Source: Streptomyces diacarni
GTDB taxonomy: Bacteria > Actinomycetota > Actinomycetes > Streptomycetales > Streptomycetaceae
Direction of reading: 5' to 3'
NCBI RefSeq assembly: GCF_003323715.1
Contig: NZ_QOIN01000026.1
Span: 143,807-207,806, forward strand
Length of the DNA stretch: 64,000 bases
Positions within the stretch are counted from its first letter, which is position 1; each line of letters opens with the position of its first letter. Shown piece after piece: positions 41,553-49,919 of this stretch. The notes below the pieces were generated by a model that worked only from the letters and a program-made list of their open reading frames with translations, was not told the origin of the DNA and searched no databases. The position numbers were made by a program, and so were the translations under genes.

Positions 41553-43877
41553 GTGACCGTCCCGCCCTCTCCCGAACCGCACCACACCGCACCCGGCGCA
41601 CCCGGCGCGGGCGATCCCCTCGCCCGCGAACGTGCCCACCTGTCCGACTCCCGGGCCGCGCTGCGCGCCATGCGGACGGACGCGGAGGCGCTCGACATCC
41701 GCGACGTGGCCGCGAACTGGGTCAACGCCGAGGTGCTCGCCGCCGGTATCGAGGCCCGTATCGCCTCCCTCGCCGACCTGGCCCACGCACCGCTGTTCTT
41801 CGGCCGTCTCGACTACGGCACGCCGAAGCGGTCAGACACATCGGAGCCGTCAGGCACATCCGAGCCGTCAGGCACATCGGAGCCGTCCGAGGCGCCGGCC
41901 ACCTCGGGGCACTCCTTCTACATCGGCCGTCGGCACGTCCACGACGCCGACGGCGACCCCATGGTCGTCGACTGGCGTGCCCCCGTCTCGCAGCCGTTCT
42001 ACCGCGCTTCGAAGAAGGACCCGCAGAACGTGGCGCTGCGCCGCCGGTTCGGCTACACGGGCGGCGAACTGACCGCCTACGAGGACGAGCATCTGAGCGA
42101 TCGGGGCGAGGCGGAACGCACCAGCGCGCTCCTCCAGGCGGAGATCGAACGGCCCCGCGTCGGGCCGATGCGCGACATCGTCGCCACGATCCAGCCGGAG
42201 CAGGACGAGATCGTGCGCGCCGGTCTGGAGGGCACCGTCTGCGTCCAGGGGGCGCCGGGAACGGGCAAGACGGCTGTCGGTCTGCACCGTGTGGCCTACC
42301 TGCTGTACGCGCACCGCGAGCGGCTGACCCGTACGGGCACGCTCGTCGTCGGTCCCAACGACTCCTTCCTGAGGTACATCGAACAGGTGCTGCCCGCGCT
42401 GGGCGAGGTTCAGGCGCGGCAGACGACCGTCGAGGACCTGGTGGCACGCCCCGAGACGCCGGTGCGCGGCGTGGACAGCGCCGAGGCGGCCCGCCTCAAG
42501 GGTGACGCGCGCATGGCCGAGGTGCTGCGCCGGGCCGTGCGCTGCGGGGTGCGTCCGCTGCCGGGCGAGCCGTGCGTGGTGGTGCGCGGCTCGCGGAGGT
42601 GGCGGGTGCCGGCCCACGAGGTCGCGGAGGTGGTGCGCGAACTGCTGGCCAGGGACATGCGGTACGGCGCGGCGCGCGACGCGCTGCCGCAGCGGATCGC
42701 GCACGCGGTGCTGCTGCGCATGGAGCAGGCCGGGGAGGCCCCGGACGACCGGGTCCAGGACGCGGTGGCGCGGAACGCGGCGGTCAAGGCGGTCGTCAAG
42801 GAGGTGTGGCCCGCCGTCGACCCGGCGAAGCTGGTGCTGCGGCTGCTGTCGGACCCGGACTTCCTCGCGGAGCAGGCCGAGGGCGTGCTGAGCGAGGACG
42901 AACAGCGCGCCATCCTGTGGGAGAAGCCCCCGCGGGGCGTCAAGAGCGCCACGTGGTCCGCGGCGGACGTCGTCCTGGTGGACGAGGCCGCCGACCTGGT
43001 GCAGCGCACCCCCTCCCTCGGCCACGTCGTGCTGGACGAGGCCCAGGACCTCTCCGCGATGCAGTACCGGGCGGTGGGGCGGCGCTGTTCGACCGGTTCG
43101 GCGACCGTCCTGGGGGACCTGGCGCAGGGCACCACCCCGTGGGCGACGGAGAGTTGGGAGACCGCGCTGGAGCACCTGGGCAAGCCCGGTGCCGTCGTGG
43201 AGGAGCTGACCGAGGGTTTCCGCGTGCCGCGGGACGTCATCGCCTACGCCTCGCGCCTGCTGCCCTCGATCGCCCCCGCGCTGACGCCCGCCACCTCCGT
43301 ACGGGAGTCCCCTGGCGACTTCTCGGTGCGCCGCGCGCCCACGGCGGGCGACGGCGGGGACGCGCTCGCCCCGATGGTGGTGGACGCCTGCCGGGCCGCG
43401 CTGGAGCGGGAGGGTTCGGTCGGGCTGATCGCCGCGGCGTCGCGGCTGCCCGCCGTGACCGGCGCCCTGCGGGCCGCCGGGCTCGGCTTCCTGTCCCCCG
43501 GTCAGGAGACCAGCGCCGACGCCCGGCTGACCCTCGTTCCGGCGACGCTGGCCAAGGGCCTGGAGTACGACTACGTCGTGCTGGACGAGCCGGCCGCGAT
43601 CGTCGCGGACGAGCCCGACCTGCGTACCGGACTGCGGCGGCTGTACGTGTCACTGACCCGAGCGGTCTCCGGGCTCGCCGTCGTGCACGCCGAACCGCTG
43701 CCCGCGGCCCTCGCGGCGGGACCGGTCGAGGGCGAGGCGCCCGCGAGAGCGGCGACCGGAACAGGGGAGTCCGCGGGTGCGGTGTCCGCCGACGCGGCCT
43801 CCCCGCCCGGTCCGTCCGGGGCTGACGCGTCCACAGCCGTCCACAGCGTTGACGGGGCAGTCGGCGTGAGGCCGTAA
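41553..43877 (+). CDS. HelD-family RNA polymerase recycling ATPase
   Basis: The 774-aa UvrD-like ATPase has the HelD pattern: an N-terminal coiled region (ARERAHLSDSRAALRAMRTD) that in known HelDs enters the secondary channel, RRHVHDADGDPMVVDWRAPV, Walker A GAPGTGKT (233-240), DEAQDLSAMQYRAVGRRC, and the C-terminal GLEYDYVVLDEPA...LYVSLTRA. It would release RNA polymerase from stalled complexes; HelR-type members can give rifamycin tolerance, but no rifamycin element is seen upstream. A (SGTSEP)x3 repeat (residues 94-112) interrupts the N-terminal part. GTG at 41553 with GGAGG 7 nt upstream. Confidence 0.87.
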   Translation: MTVPPSPEPHHTAPGAPGAGDPLARERAHLSDSRAALRAMRTDAEALDIRDVAANWVNAEVLAAGIEARIASLADLAHAPLFFGRLDYGTPKRSDTSEPSGTSEPSGTSEPSEAPATSGHSFYIGRRHVHDADGDPMVVDWRAPVSQPFYRASKKDPQNVALRRRFGYTGGELTAYEDEHLSDRGEAERTSALLQAEIERPRVGPMRDIVATIQPEQDEIVRAGLEGTVCVQGAPGTGKTAVGLHRVAYLLYAHRERLTRTGTLVVGPNDSFLRYIEQVLPALGEVQARQTTVEDLVARPETPVRGVDSAEAARLKGDARMAEVLRRAVRCGVRPLPGEPCVVVRGSRRWRVPAHEVAEVVRELLARDMRYGAARDALPQRIAHAVLLRMEQAGEAPDDRVQDAVARNAAVKAVVKEVWPAVDPAKLVLRLLSDPDFLAEQAEGVLSEDEQRAILWEKPPRGVKSATWSAADVVLVDEAADLVQRTPSLGHVVLDEAQDLSAMQYRAVGRRCSTGSATVLGDLAQGTTPWATESWETALEHLGKPGAVVEELTEGFRVPRDVIAYASRLLPSIAPALTPATSVRESPGDFSVRRAPTAGDGGDALAPMVVDACRAALEREGSVGLIAAASRLPAVTGALRAAGLGFLSPGQETSADARLTLVPATLAKGLEYDYVVLDEPAAIVADEPDLRTGLRRLYVSLTRAVSGLAVVHAEPLPAALAAGPVEGEAPARAATGTGESAGAVSADAASPPGPSGADASTAVHSVDGAVGVRP

Positions 43878-43923
43878 CGTAGACGTTTGTCCGCTCACGT
43901 CCGAGCACGCCAGGAGTCGCGCC

Positions 43924-45006
43924 GTGCACCACCTTTCCTACGGGGATGTCAAAACCGCCGCTGATCGGGTCGCCGACCGCGTGCGCCCAGTCACGGTCGC
44001 GCGTGCGGACGCGGGCTCCCCGGGCGCCGGGCCCGACACGGGCGGCGCCGAGCTGTACTTCGCGCTGGAGTTCATGCAGCACACCGGCAGCTTCAAGGCG
44101 CGCGGCGCGCTCAACTTCCTGCTGGCGCACCGCGAGCAGGGCGAGCTGCCCGACGCGGGCGTCACCCTGGCCTCCGGCGGCAACGCGGGGCTCGCCTGCG
44201 CCTGGGCGGCACGCGGCCTGGGCGTGCCCGCCACCGTCTTCCTCCCGGAGACCGCGCCGCGGACGAAGGTCGAGCGCCTGCGCGCGTACGGCGCAGACGT
44301 GCGCCTCGCGGGCGCCGAGTACGCGGAAGCGGCCGCGGCGTGCGAGGCGTTCGCCACCGACACCGGCGCGCTGCCCTCCCACGCCTACGATCATCCGCTG
44401 ATCGCGGCGGGCGCGGGCACGATGGTCGAGGAGATCCGCGCCCAGGTTCCGCTGATCGACACGGTGGTGGTCGCCGTGGGCGGCGGCGGCCTGTTCGCCG
44501 GGGTCGCCGCCGCGGCCCAGCACCACGGGATCAGGGTCGTGGCCGTCGAGCCGGAGCGCTGCCGCGCCCTGAACGCCGCGCTGGAGGCGGGCCGCGTCGT
44601 CGACGTGGAGATCGACTCCGTCGCCGCCGACTCCCTCGGCGCCCGCCGCGCCACCCCCATGGCGCTGGCCGCCGCGGGCCACCGCAACGTGCGGTCCGTC
44701 CTCGTCGGTGACGACGCGGTCGCCGCCGCGCGCCACGGGCTGTGGGAGCACTACAGGCTCGCGGTGGAGAACGCCGCGGGCACCGCCGTCGCGGGGGTCG
44801 CCGGCGTCGCGGGATGCGGCAACGCGCACGCGCCGTACGTGCCCGCGGCAGGGGAGCGGGTCGCCGTCGTGCTGTGCGGGTCCAACGCGGACCCGGCCGA
44901 GCTGGCCCGGGACGCCGGGCCGTCCCTGGAGGCCGAGCCCTCGCGAGACGCGGGACCTTCGCACGAAGCCGAACCCTCGCGTGACGGGGCCGCCTCCCCG
45001 CACTGA
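43924..45006 (+). CDS. Threonine/serine dehydratase-like PLP enzyme
   Basis: The 360-aa protein is a fold-type II PLP enzyme: PLP Lys in GSFKARGALNF, TLASGGNAGLACAWAARGLG, phosphate loop VGGGGLFAGVAAAA, and a C-terminal Cys/Ser position VVLCGSNADPAEL. These fit threonine/serine dehydratases, which deaminate to 2-oxo acids. The last 35 residues repeat SRDAGPS/EAEPSRD and are not part of the fold. GTG at 43924 with AGGAG 7 nt upstream; 46 bp after HelD, possibly co-transcribed. Exact substrate unknown. Confidence 0.9.
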   Translation: MHHLSYGDVKTAADRVADRVRPVTVARADAGSPGAGPDTGGAELYFALEFMQHTGSFKARGALNFLLAHREQGELPDAGVTLASGGNAGLACAWAARGLGVPATVFLPETAPRTKVERLRAYGADVRLAGAEYAEAAAACEAFATDTGALPSHAYDHPLIAAGAGTMVEEIRAQVPLIDTVVVAVGGGGLFAGVAAAAQHHGIRVVAVEPERCRALNAALEAGRVVDVEIDSVAADSLGARRATPMALAAAGHRNVRSVLVGDDAVAAARHGLWEHYRLAVENAAGTAVAGVAGVAGCGNAHAPYVPAAGERVAVVLCGSNADPAELARDAGPSLEAEPSRDAGPSHEAEPSRDGAASPH

Positions 45007-45022
45007 GCCCGCCACTCGCCCC

Positions 45023-45322
45023 TCAGTCCACCCGCCGCACCCGGCTCTCCGCGACGCGGAGCACCTCCGTGAGGGCCTGGCCCGCCGCCTCCAGAGCCAG
45101 CCGCAACGCGAGGGCCCCGGCGGCGGGCTCGTCCAACGTGTCGCGGGCCTCCTCCAAAGCGGCCCGCGCACGGGCAAGCTGCCGCGCCTCCACCTCGTCG
45201 GCGAACCCCGCGATGACCCCGTCCGCCTCCCCCACCAGATAGCAGGGCTTCCCCACGTCACTCACCCAGGGCAGCAGCCGCATCTCGGTGGGGGTGTCGT
45301 CGGGGCTGTTCTCTTCGTCCAT
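45023..45322 (-). CDS. Small acidic protein of unknown function, XRE-linked
   Basis: The 99-aa protein (PTEMRLLPWVSDVGKPCYLV, GVIAGFADEVEARQLARARA, LALEAAGQALTEVLRVAES) has a short beta-rich start and a long helix. No known domain. It is divergent from nothing and follows the XRE regulator on the same strand by 55 bp, with its own TAACGT promoter, so they may act together in the manner of XRE-DUF397 pairs. ATG at 45322. Confidence 0.7.
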   Translation of the reverse strand: MDEENSPDDTPTEMRLLPWVSDVGKPCYLVGEADGVIAGFADEVEARQLARARAALEEARDTLDEPAAGALALRLALEAAGQALTEVLRVAESRVRRVD

Positions 45323-45328
45323 ACGGGC

Positions 45329-45334
45329 ACGTTA
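45329..45334 (-). promoter_or_regulatory. -10 box TAACGT of a leaderless transcript
   Basis: Minus-strand TAACGT, GCCCGT, then the ATG at 45322. No Shine-Dalgarno. Confidence 0.5.
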
Positions 45335-45377
45335 TGGGGGGCCGGGTACAGGAACGGACACAGTTTGTGTCCGCTCG

Positions 45378-46622
45378 TCACGACGACATGACGCCGACCC
45401 TGGTGGCCAACCGGGCGGCGCGTCGGCGGCGTTCGGGGCTTCTGTGGGCCGACTCCTCCAGGAGGATGCGGCGGGCGTGGCCGTTGTAGCGGATCGTCTC
45501 CGGCGCGGTCTCGTAGGCCTGTGCCAAGGCGTTGACGGACTCCTCCGGGCGGCCGTCGAGCTGATAGGCGCGGGCACGTTCGATGTGGTGCCGGGCCCGG
45601 CGCGGCCGGGACGGCAACGCGGCGGTGTCGGCGGCCGCCGCCTGGCGGGAGCCTTCCGCGCCCGCGTGCAGCTCGACGGCGACGGTCACCGCGTGGGCGC
45701 CCATGACGGCGCGGGAGAACGACGTCACCGGGTGGAAGTACCCGGTCGGCAACCGCTGCGCGGTGGCGCGTGCGGCGTCCCAGTGGCGCCAGGCGCTGCC
45801 CGTCTCACCGCGCCGGGCCGCCGTGTACCCGGCCTCGAAGCGCAGGGCGCCCGCGATGGCGCGCACATCCGCATCGGCGTCGGGCAGCAATGGCTCCAGA
45901 TGGCGGAGGGTGGCCTCGGTGACGGCGTCGGCGGCGTCGAAGTGCGAGTGCCCGCTGTCCCGGTGGGCCTGGGCGGCGAGCCAGGCGGCGACGCCGATGG
46001 CGTGCGGGTCCTCCGACTCCTGCGCCGCCACGAGACCGCGTTCGACGGTCCGCCACAGCAGGGCGGAGTCGGGCTGGTACGCCAGGAAGAACTGGCTGAG
46101 GGCGTACGTCTCGGCCAGCACGGCGTGGGCCTCCCGACGCCGTGACGCCGTCCGGGCCTGGTGCACGGCCAGTTGGGCGTCCTCGACGAGCGCCGGCAGC
46201 AGCGCGCCAAGCACATCGCGGTGGTGAGCCGCCGCATGCCGCGCGGCCCACGCCTCGGTGAGCCGGGCTCGCACCTGCGTGGCCGCCGGCGCCTCACGGC
46301 TGCGGGCGTCGAAGGGGAACGCGTCGATCGCTGCGCGCACCTGCGGCAGCCGACGGTGTCCAGGACCGGTGAACAGGGCCACCGGCATGCTGTGTTCGCC
46401 CGTCAGCTCCGCCAGGTCGCCCACACGGAGCACTTCAGCGAGCCGCAGCACCATGGGCAGCTTCGGCATCTGCAAACGTCCGCCCTCGATCTGCTTCACC
46501 CAGCTCACGGACCGGCCCACCAGTCCTGCCAGCACCTCGCGGCTCATCCCCCGGCGCACTCGCAGCACCCGGACGCGCTGTCCGAACGCCACGGTCTCCG
46601 CGCTGTCCCCACCCTGGTCCAT
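45378..46622 (-). CDS. XRE family regulator with TPR-like C-terminus
   Basis: The 414-aa protein has an N-terminal helix-turn-helix (FGQRVRVLRVRRGMSREVLA, then GLVGRSVSWVKQIEGGRLQ) and a long helical body with tetratrico-like repeats (AHAVLAETYALSQFFLA, HIERARAYQLDGRPEESVNA). Such regulators are common in streptomycetes and often pair with a small protein; the one downstream is the 99-aa gene. ATG at 46622 with AGAGG 7 nt upstream. A minus-strand TATGCT box at 46655-46660 may be its -10. Target unknown. Confidence 0.87.
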   Translation of the reverse strand: MDQGGDSAETVAFGQRVRVLRVRRGMSREVLAGLVGRSVSWVKQIEGGRLQMPKLPMVLRLAEVLRVGDLAELTGEHSMPVALFTGPGHRRLPQVRAAIDAFPFDARSREAPAATQVRARLTEAWAARHAAAHHRDVLGALLPALVEDAQLAVHQARTASRRREAHAVLAETYALSQFFLAYQPDSALLWRTVERGLVAAQESEDPHAIGVAAWLAAQAHRDSGHSHFDAADAVTEATLRHLEPLLPDADADVRAIAGALRFEAGYTAARRGETGSAWRHWDAARATAQRLPTGYFHPVTSFSRAVMGAHAVTVAVELHAGAEGSRQAAAADTAALPSRPRRARHHIERARAYQLDGRPEESVNALAQAYETAPETIRYNGHARRILLEESAHRSPERRRRAARLATRVGVMSS

Positions 46623-46834
46623 CGCGCCACCTCTTCCAGCCGGCTTCTCCGCTCAGCATAGAGAGCGGCGCGCGCCACACATCCCTGTGAAGGGCAACTG
46701 GCCGCGCCCTACGGCGAGTAGGGGCGACCCCCGCACGCGAATGTCACCATCTCGTCACACGGCGAACCGGCCGTGAACTCGCGCACGCGATCCGGCATCA
46801 CATCTTGCGGTAACGACAGATTGGGAGCTGGAAA

Positions 46835-47575
46835 ATGCGTCGTACACGCTCACGTTGGATCGCTCTGCCGCTGGCGGCCGCCGCCCTGACGCTGGCCGGG
46901 GCGGGCTACGCCAGCGCCGTCAACCCCGTGGCCCAGGGCGCTGGGGACGAGTCCGCCCGTACCGCGGCTTCGGCCGCGTGCCTGGCCGACTCGACCACGC
47001 TGGTGGGCGATCTGGACGGTGACGGCCGCGCGGACCGGATCACCAACCCGGGCCACACCGGTACCGAGATGACCGTCGAGTGGGGCAACAAGGACGGCTC
47101 GTTCGGTGAGAAGCACACCGTGCGGGACCTGGTCGGTGCGGGGCGGGCGGAGGACGCGGCCGCCGCGGTCGCCGACTTCGACAACGACGGCAAGCTCGAC
47201 ATGGTGCTCAACATCGTCGAGCCCTCCGGCGGTGACGACCCGTCCACGGCCGACCTCGCCGAGTTCCGCCCGGGTCCGCTCAACCGCATCGACCTCACCT
47301 CGCCCGACGCCGTGCACTCCGACATCGGCGACCACGGCGAGGTCCGGGAGCTGAGCGTCGCGCGCTACAACGACGACGACACCCCCGACCTCGCGGTGCT
47401 CAACAACATCGGTGACGGCATGATGGACCGCGAGGCGCGCCTCTCGCAGCCGGGCGGCGGTCTCGGCGACTACGACGGCGTGGCCAACGGGAAGTACGGC
47501 GAGTCCGGCACCTGGGCCGAGCCGCCGGCCATGCCCACCGACGGCTGGTCGCAGTTCTTCTCGCCCTGCGCGTAG
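46835..47575 (+). CDS. Secreted protein with VCBS/EF-hand-like Ca sites
   Basis: The 246-aa protein has a signal peptide (SRWIALPLAAAALTLAGAGYA, cut after ASA) and three Asp-rich loops of VCBS/FG-GAP type: GDLDGDGRADRI, ADFDNDGKLDMV, and YNDDDTPDLAV. Each matches D-x-D-x-D-G or a close variant, so it probably binds calcium in a partial beta-propeller of three blades, shorter than the usual seven. ATG at 46835 with GGGAG 7 nt upstream. Extracellular; partner unknown. Confidence 0.83.
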   Translation: MRRTRSRWIALPLAAAALTLAGAGYASAVNPVAQGAGDESARTAASAACLADSTTLVGDLDGDGRADRITNPGHTGTEMTVEWGNKDGSFGEKHTVRDLVGAGRAEDAAAAVADFDNDGKLDMVLNIVEPSGGDDPSTADLAEFRPGPLNRIDLTSPDAVHSDIGDHGEVRELSVARYNDDDTPDLAVLNNIGDGMMDREARLSQPGGGLGDYDGVANGKYGESGTWAEPPAMPTDGWSQFFSPCA

Positions 47576-47671
47576 TCACCACGTCGTCGGAGTCCACGGA
47601 CTCCACCGGCTCCTCCCGGGTGACCGGCTCCGCCGAGTCACCGGCTTCACAAGGCTCCTGACGGGCCTTCC

Positions 47672-47709
47672 GGGGCGGCATCCTCGCGACAAAGCGGGGG
47701 TGCCGCCCC
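47672..47709 (+). terminator. Hairpin after the Ca-site protein
   Basis: GGGGCGGCA (47672-47680) pairs with TGCCGCCCC (47701-47709), 9 bp, loop 20 nt. A smaller hairpin GGAGTCC-AC-GGACTCC (47589-47604) lies closer to the stop. Convergent with the ArsR gene. Confidence 0.55.
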
Positions 47710-47748
47710 TTGGCGTGTCCCGGCCCCTGCGAGGGCGCCGACGCCGGT

Positions 47749-48129
47749 TCACTCCACCGGGGTCCAGTCCGCGACCAGCGCGAGGAGACCGGGGAAGCGG
47801 TCTTCCAGGTCCTCGACGCGGACGCGGTTGCGGCGGGAAGGACCGTACTGGCGCTGCCGGATGAGGCCCGCCTCGCGGAGGGTGCGGAAGTGGTGGGTCA
47901 GCGACGACTTGGGGCGGTCCAACCCGAACCAGGTGCAGGTGTGGTCGTGCTCGACGGACTCCAGCAGGAGCTTGCGGACGATGCCGATGCGGAGCGGGTC
48001 GCTGAGCGCGGCCAGCACGGCTTCCAGCCGGAGCTCGTCGCGCGAGGGCTCGGGCAGGGGCTCGGGGAGTTCGGCCTCGGGCGGGGCCGGCGGTAGGGGG
48101 AAGTCCCTGGCGCTGACCTGGGCGCTCAC
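47749..48129 (-). CDS. ArsR-type winged-helix regulator
   Basis: The 126-aa protein has a Pro/Glu leader and an ArsR domain: LAALSDPLRIGIVRKLLLES, CTWFGLDRPKSSLTHHFRTL (recognition helix), EAGLIRQRQYGPSRRNRVR (wing). The metal-binding ELCVCD motif of ArsR/SmtB is absent, so it probably senses something else. GTG at 48129 with AAGGAGG 5 nt upstream. It is divergent from the MFS pump across three identical-half-site operators, which it most likely binds. Confidence 0.88.
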   Translation of the reverse strand: MSAQVSARDFPLPPAPPEAELPEPLPEPSRDELRLEAVLAALSDPLRIGIVRKLLLESVEHDHTCTWFGLDRPKSSLTHHFRTLREAGLIRQRQYGPSRRNRVRVEDLEDRFPGLLALVADWTPVE

Positions 48130-48199
48130 GGGGGCCTCCTTCGGGGGCGGAGCGGGCGGCGGGAGGGGTCCGGGGGCGGGAGCCGCGACCTCTCCCCTT

Positions 48200-48217
48200 G
48201 TACGAGTTGCATCGTAC
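48200..48217. promoter_or_regulatory. Operator 1 of the ArsR-MFS region
   Basis: GTACGA-gttgca-TCGTAC: perfect 6-bp half-sites with a 6-bp spacer. It is the site closest to the ArsR start (70 bp). Confidence 0.75.
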
Positions 48218-48229
48218 TACTCACCACTG

Positions 48230-48247
48230 GTACGACTTCTCTCGTAC
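48230..48247. promoter_or_regulatory. Operator 2 of the ArsR-MFS region
   Basis: GTACGA-cttctc-TCGTAC. Centre 30 bp from operator 1. Confidence 0.75.
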
Positions 48248-48252
48248 TACTT

Positions 48253-48270
48253 GTACGAGTCTTCTCGTAC
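48253..48270. promoter_or_regulatory. Operator 3 of the ArsR-MFS region
   Basis: GTACGA-gtcttc-TCGTAC. Centre 23 bp from operator 2, 86 bp before the leader ORF of the pump. Half-sites identical in all three, spacers differ, which is the pattern of selected protein contacts. Confidence 0.75.
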
Positions 48271-48356
48271 CGCCGTGCCCCGTCGACTCCTCCGCCCTGC
48301 CCCGCCCCGCGCTGCCCTGACCTGCCGCCCCGCCTCGTGCTGCCCTGGAGCCCCCT

Positions 48357-48413
48357 ATGCCCTCTTCCGCTCCGGCCTCCCCGCCGGCCCCGCCCCGCCC
48401 CTCCCGACGCTGA
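48357..48413 (+). CDS. 18-codon leader ORF in frame with the MFS gene
   Basis: It reads MPSSAPASPPAPPRPSRR and ends in TGA at 48411-48413, directly followed by the ATG of the pump in the same frame. GGAG stands 8 nt before its ATG, whereas the pump's own ATG has no Shine-Dalgarno. It looks like the natural N-terminus of the pump separated by one stop codon. Either a point mutation or a translational coupling device. Confidence 0.55.
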   Translation: MPSSAPASPPAPPRPSRR

Positions 48414-49802
48414 ATGTGGCTGGCCGCCTGGCCCGTCGTCGCCGTCCTCGCGCTGTCCAACGAGCCCGCGCCGCTGTACGTCCTGTGGCAGGACGACATC
48501 GGCTTCTCCTCCGCCACGGTGACGGCGGTCTACGCCTTCTACATCGCGGGCCTGCTCGCCACCCTCACGGTCGCGGGCACCCTCTCCGACCGCTTCGGCC
48601 GCAAACCCGTACTGCTGCCGGGGCTGGCGCTGGCTCTGCTCGCCTCCGTCCTGTTCGCCGTCGCGCACTCCGTACCGGCGCTCGCCGTCGCACGGCTGTT
48701 GAGCGGCGTGGCGGTCGGGGCGTTTCTGTCCGCGGGCATGGCGGCCGTCTCCGACCTGGCCGACAGCACGCAGAAGCGCACAGCGGGGTTGATGGCCTCC
48801 TCCGCGATGGTGGGCGGCGCCGCGGTGGGGCCCCTCCTCGCCGGGCTGCTCTCCGAACTGGCCCCCGGGCCGTCCGTCACCGTCTTCCTGGTACAGATCG
48901 CCCTGCTGGCGCTCGCGCTGCCGGTGGTGCTCGGGATGCCGCTGCCCCGCCGCACCACCGCCCCGGACCCCGACCCGGCCCCGACCACGGGCACGGGTAC
49001 AGGTACGGGTGCGGGCACGGGTACAGGCACGGACGGCACGGGGACGGGCCGCCGCCTGCTCCGGATACCCTCCGCACCCCGCGCGCACCGGCGCCAACTC
49101 CTGCTCGGCCTCGCCGTGTTCGCTCCCGCGATCGCCGCGACCGGCTTCGTCCTGTCGCTCGGCCCCACGCTGCTGGCCGACCTGCTGCACACCAGCAGCC
49201 GGATACTCTCCGGCTCCACCATCTTCGTCCTGTTCGCCGCCGCGACGGGCGTGCAGTTCGCGGCGCGCCGCCTGCGCACGCGCACGGACCTGCTGTCGGG
49301 CGCGGCACTGACCGTCTCGAGCATGGTGGCGCTCACCCTCGCCGTCGCCACGACCTCGGTGACCGCCCTCGTCGCCTCCGCCGTGCTCGCGGGCCTCGGC
49401 CAGGGCCTGACCCAGCTCGGCGCCCTGACGATGCTCAGCGCGGGCGTACCCGCGCGACGCCTCGCCGAGGCCAACGCGGCACTCACCGCCGGCGGTTACG
49501 TACTGGCCGGCGCACTCCCCCTCGCCGCGGGCGCGCTCAGCGACGCCACATCCCTCACCACCGGCACCAGCGTCTTCAGCGCCACCGTCGCCGCACTGTC
49601 CCTGGCGGGAGCCGGGGCCGTACGGGCGGGCACGGCCGCCGCCCGGCCCCCGGAGAACCGTCGGCCGTCCACTTTCCCGATCGCTCCCTCGGTCGCTTCC
49701 CCGCTCGCTCCACCGACCACTCCCCGGGCCGCTTTCCCGATCGTTGCGAGGCCGGACACGCCCTCGGCAGGGCGACGGGCGGCGGCTCGGTCCACCGAGT
49801 AG
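48414..49802 (+). CDS. MFS drug-efflux-type transporter
   Basis: The 462-aa protein is a 12-helix MFS pump: WLAAWPVVAVLALSNEPAPL, YAFYIAGLLATLTVAGTLSD then RFGRKPV (motif A), VARLLSGVAVGAFLSAGMAA, and a second half ATGFVLSLGPTLLADLL...LVASAVLAGLGQGLTQLGAL. Between helices 6 and 7 lies a Gly-Thr repeat (TGTGTGTGAGTGTGTDGTGTG-like, about residues 191-211). The C-terminal 60 residues are Pro/Arg-rich. It is controlled by the divergent ArsR regulator. Translation start is unusual: ATG at 48414 follows the leader stop without a gap. Confidence 0.85.
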   Translation: MWLAAWPVVAVLALSNEPAPLYVLWQDDIGFSSATVTAVYAFYIAGLLATLTVAGTLSDRFGRKPVLLPGLALALLASVLFAVAHSVPALAVARLLSGVAVGAFLSAGMAAVSDLADSTQKRTAGLMASSAMVGGAAVGPLLAGLLSELAPGPSVTVFLVQIALLALALPVVLGMPLPRRTTAPDPDPAPTTGTGTGTGAGTGTGTDGTGTGRRLLRIPSAPRAHRRQLLLGLAVFAPAIAATGFVLSLGPTLLADLLHTSSRILSGSTIFVLFAAATGVQFAARRLRTRTDLLSGAALTVSSMVALTLAVATTSVTALVASAVLAGLGQGLTQLGALTMLSAGVPARRLAEANAALTAGGYVLAGALPLAAGALSDATSLTTGTSVFSATVAALSLAGAGAVRAGTAAARPPENRRPSTFPIAPSVASPLAPPTTPRAAFPIVARPDTPSAGRRAAARSTE

Positions 49803-49830
49803 GGAGCGTCTGAGGACCACTCGTCCGGGC

Positions 49831-49859
49831 GGGGTCCGGGGCCTGAGGCCCCGGACCCC
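49831..49859 (+). terminator. Strong hairpin after the MFS gene
   Basis: 13-bp perfect stem (49831-49843 with 49847-49859) and a TGA loop, 28 bp after the MFS stop. A second hairpin (CGGCGG-CT-CCGCCG, 49859-49872) abuts it. Confidence 0.75.
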
Positions 49860-49895
49860 GGCGGCTCCGCCGCCCGCCCCGGAGGCCTCGCCGCC

Positions 49896-49918
49896 CGCCC
49901 GGCGCTTCGCGCCGGGCG
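49896..49918 (-). terminator. Hairpin after cutC
   Basis: CGCCCGGCGC-TTC-GCGCCGGGCG, a 10-bp perfect stem ending 1 bp from the cutC stop. Together with the previous hairpins it insulates the convergent genes. Confidence 0.7.
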
Positions 49919-49919
49919 C

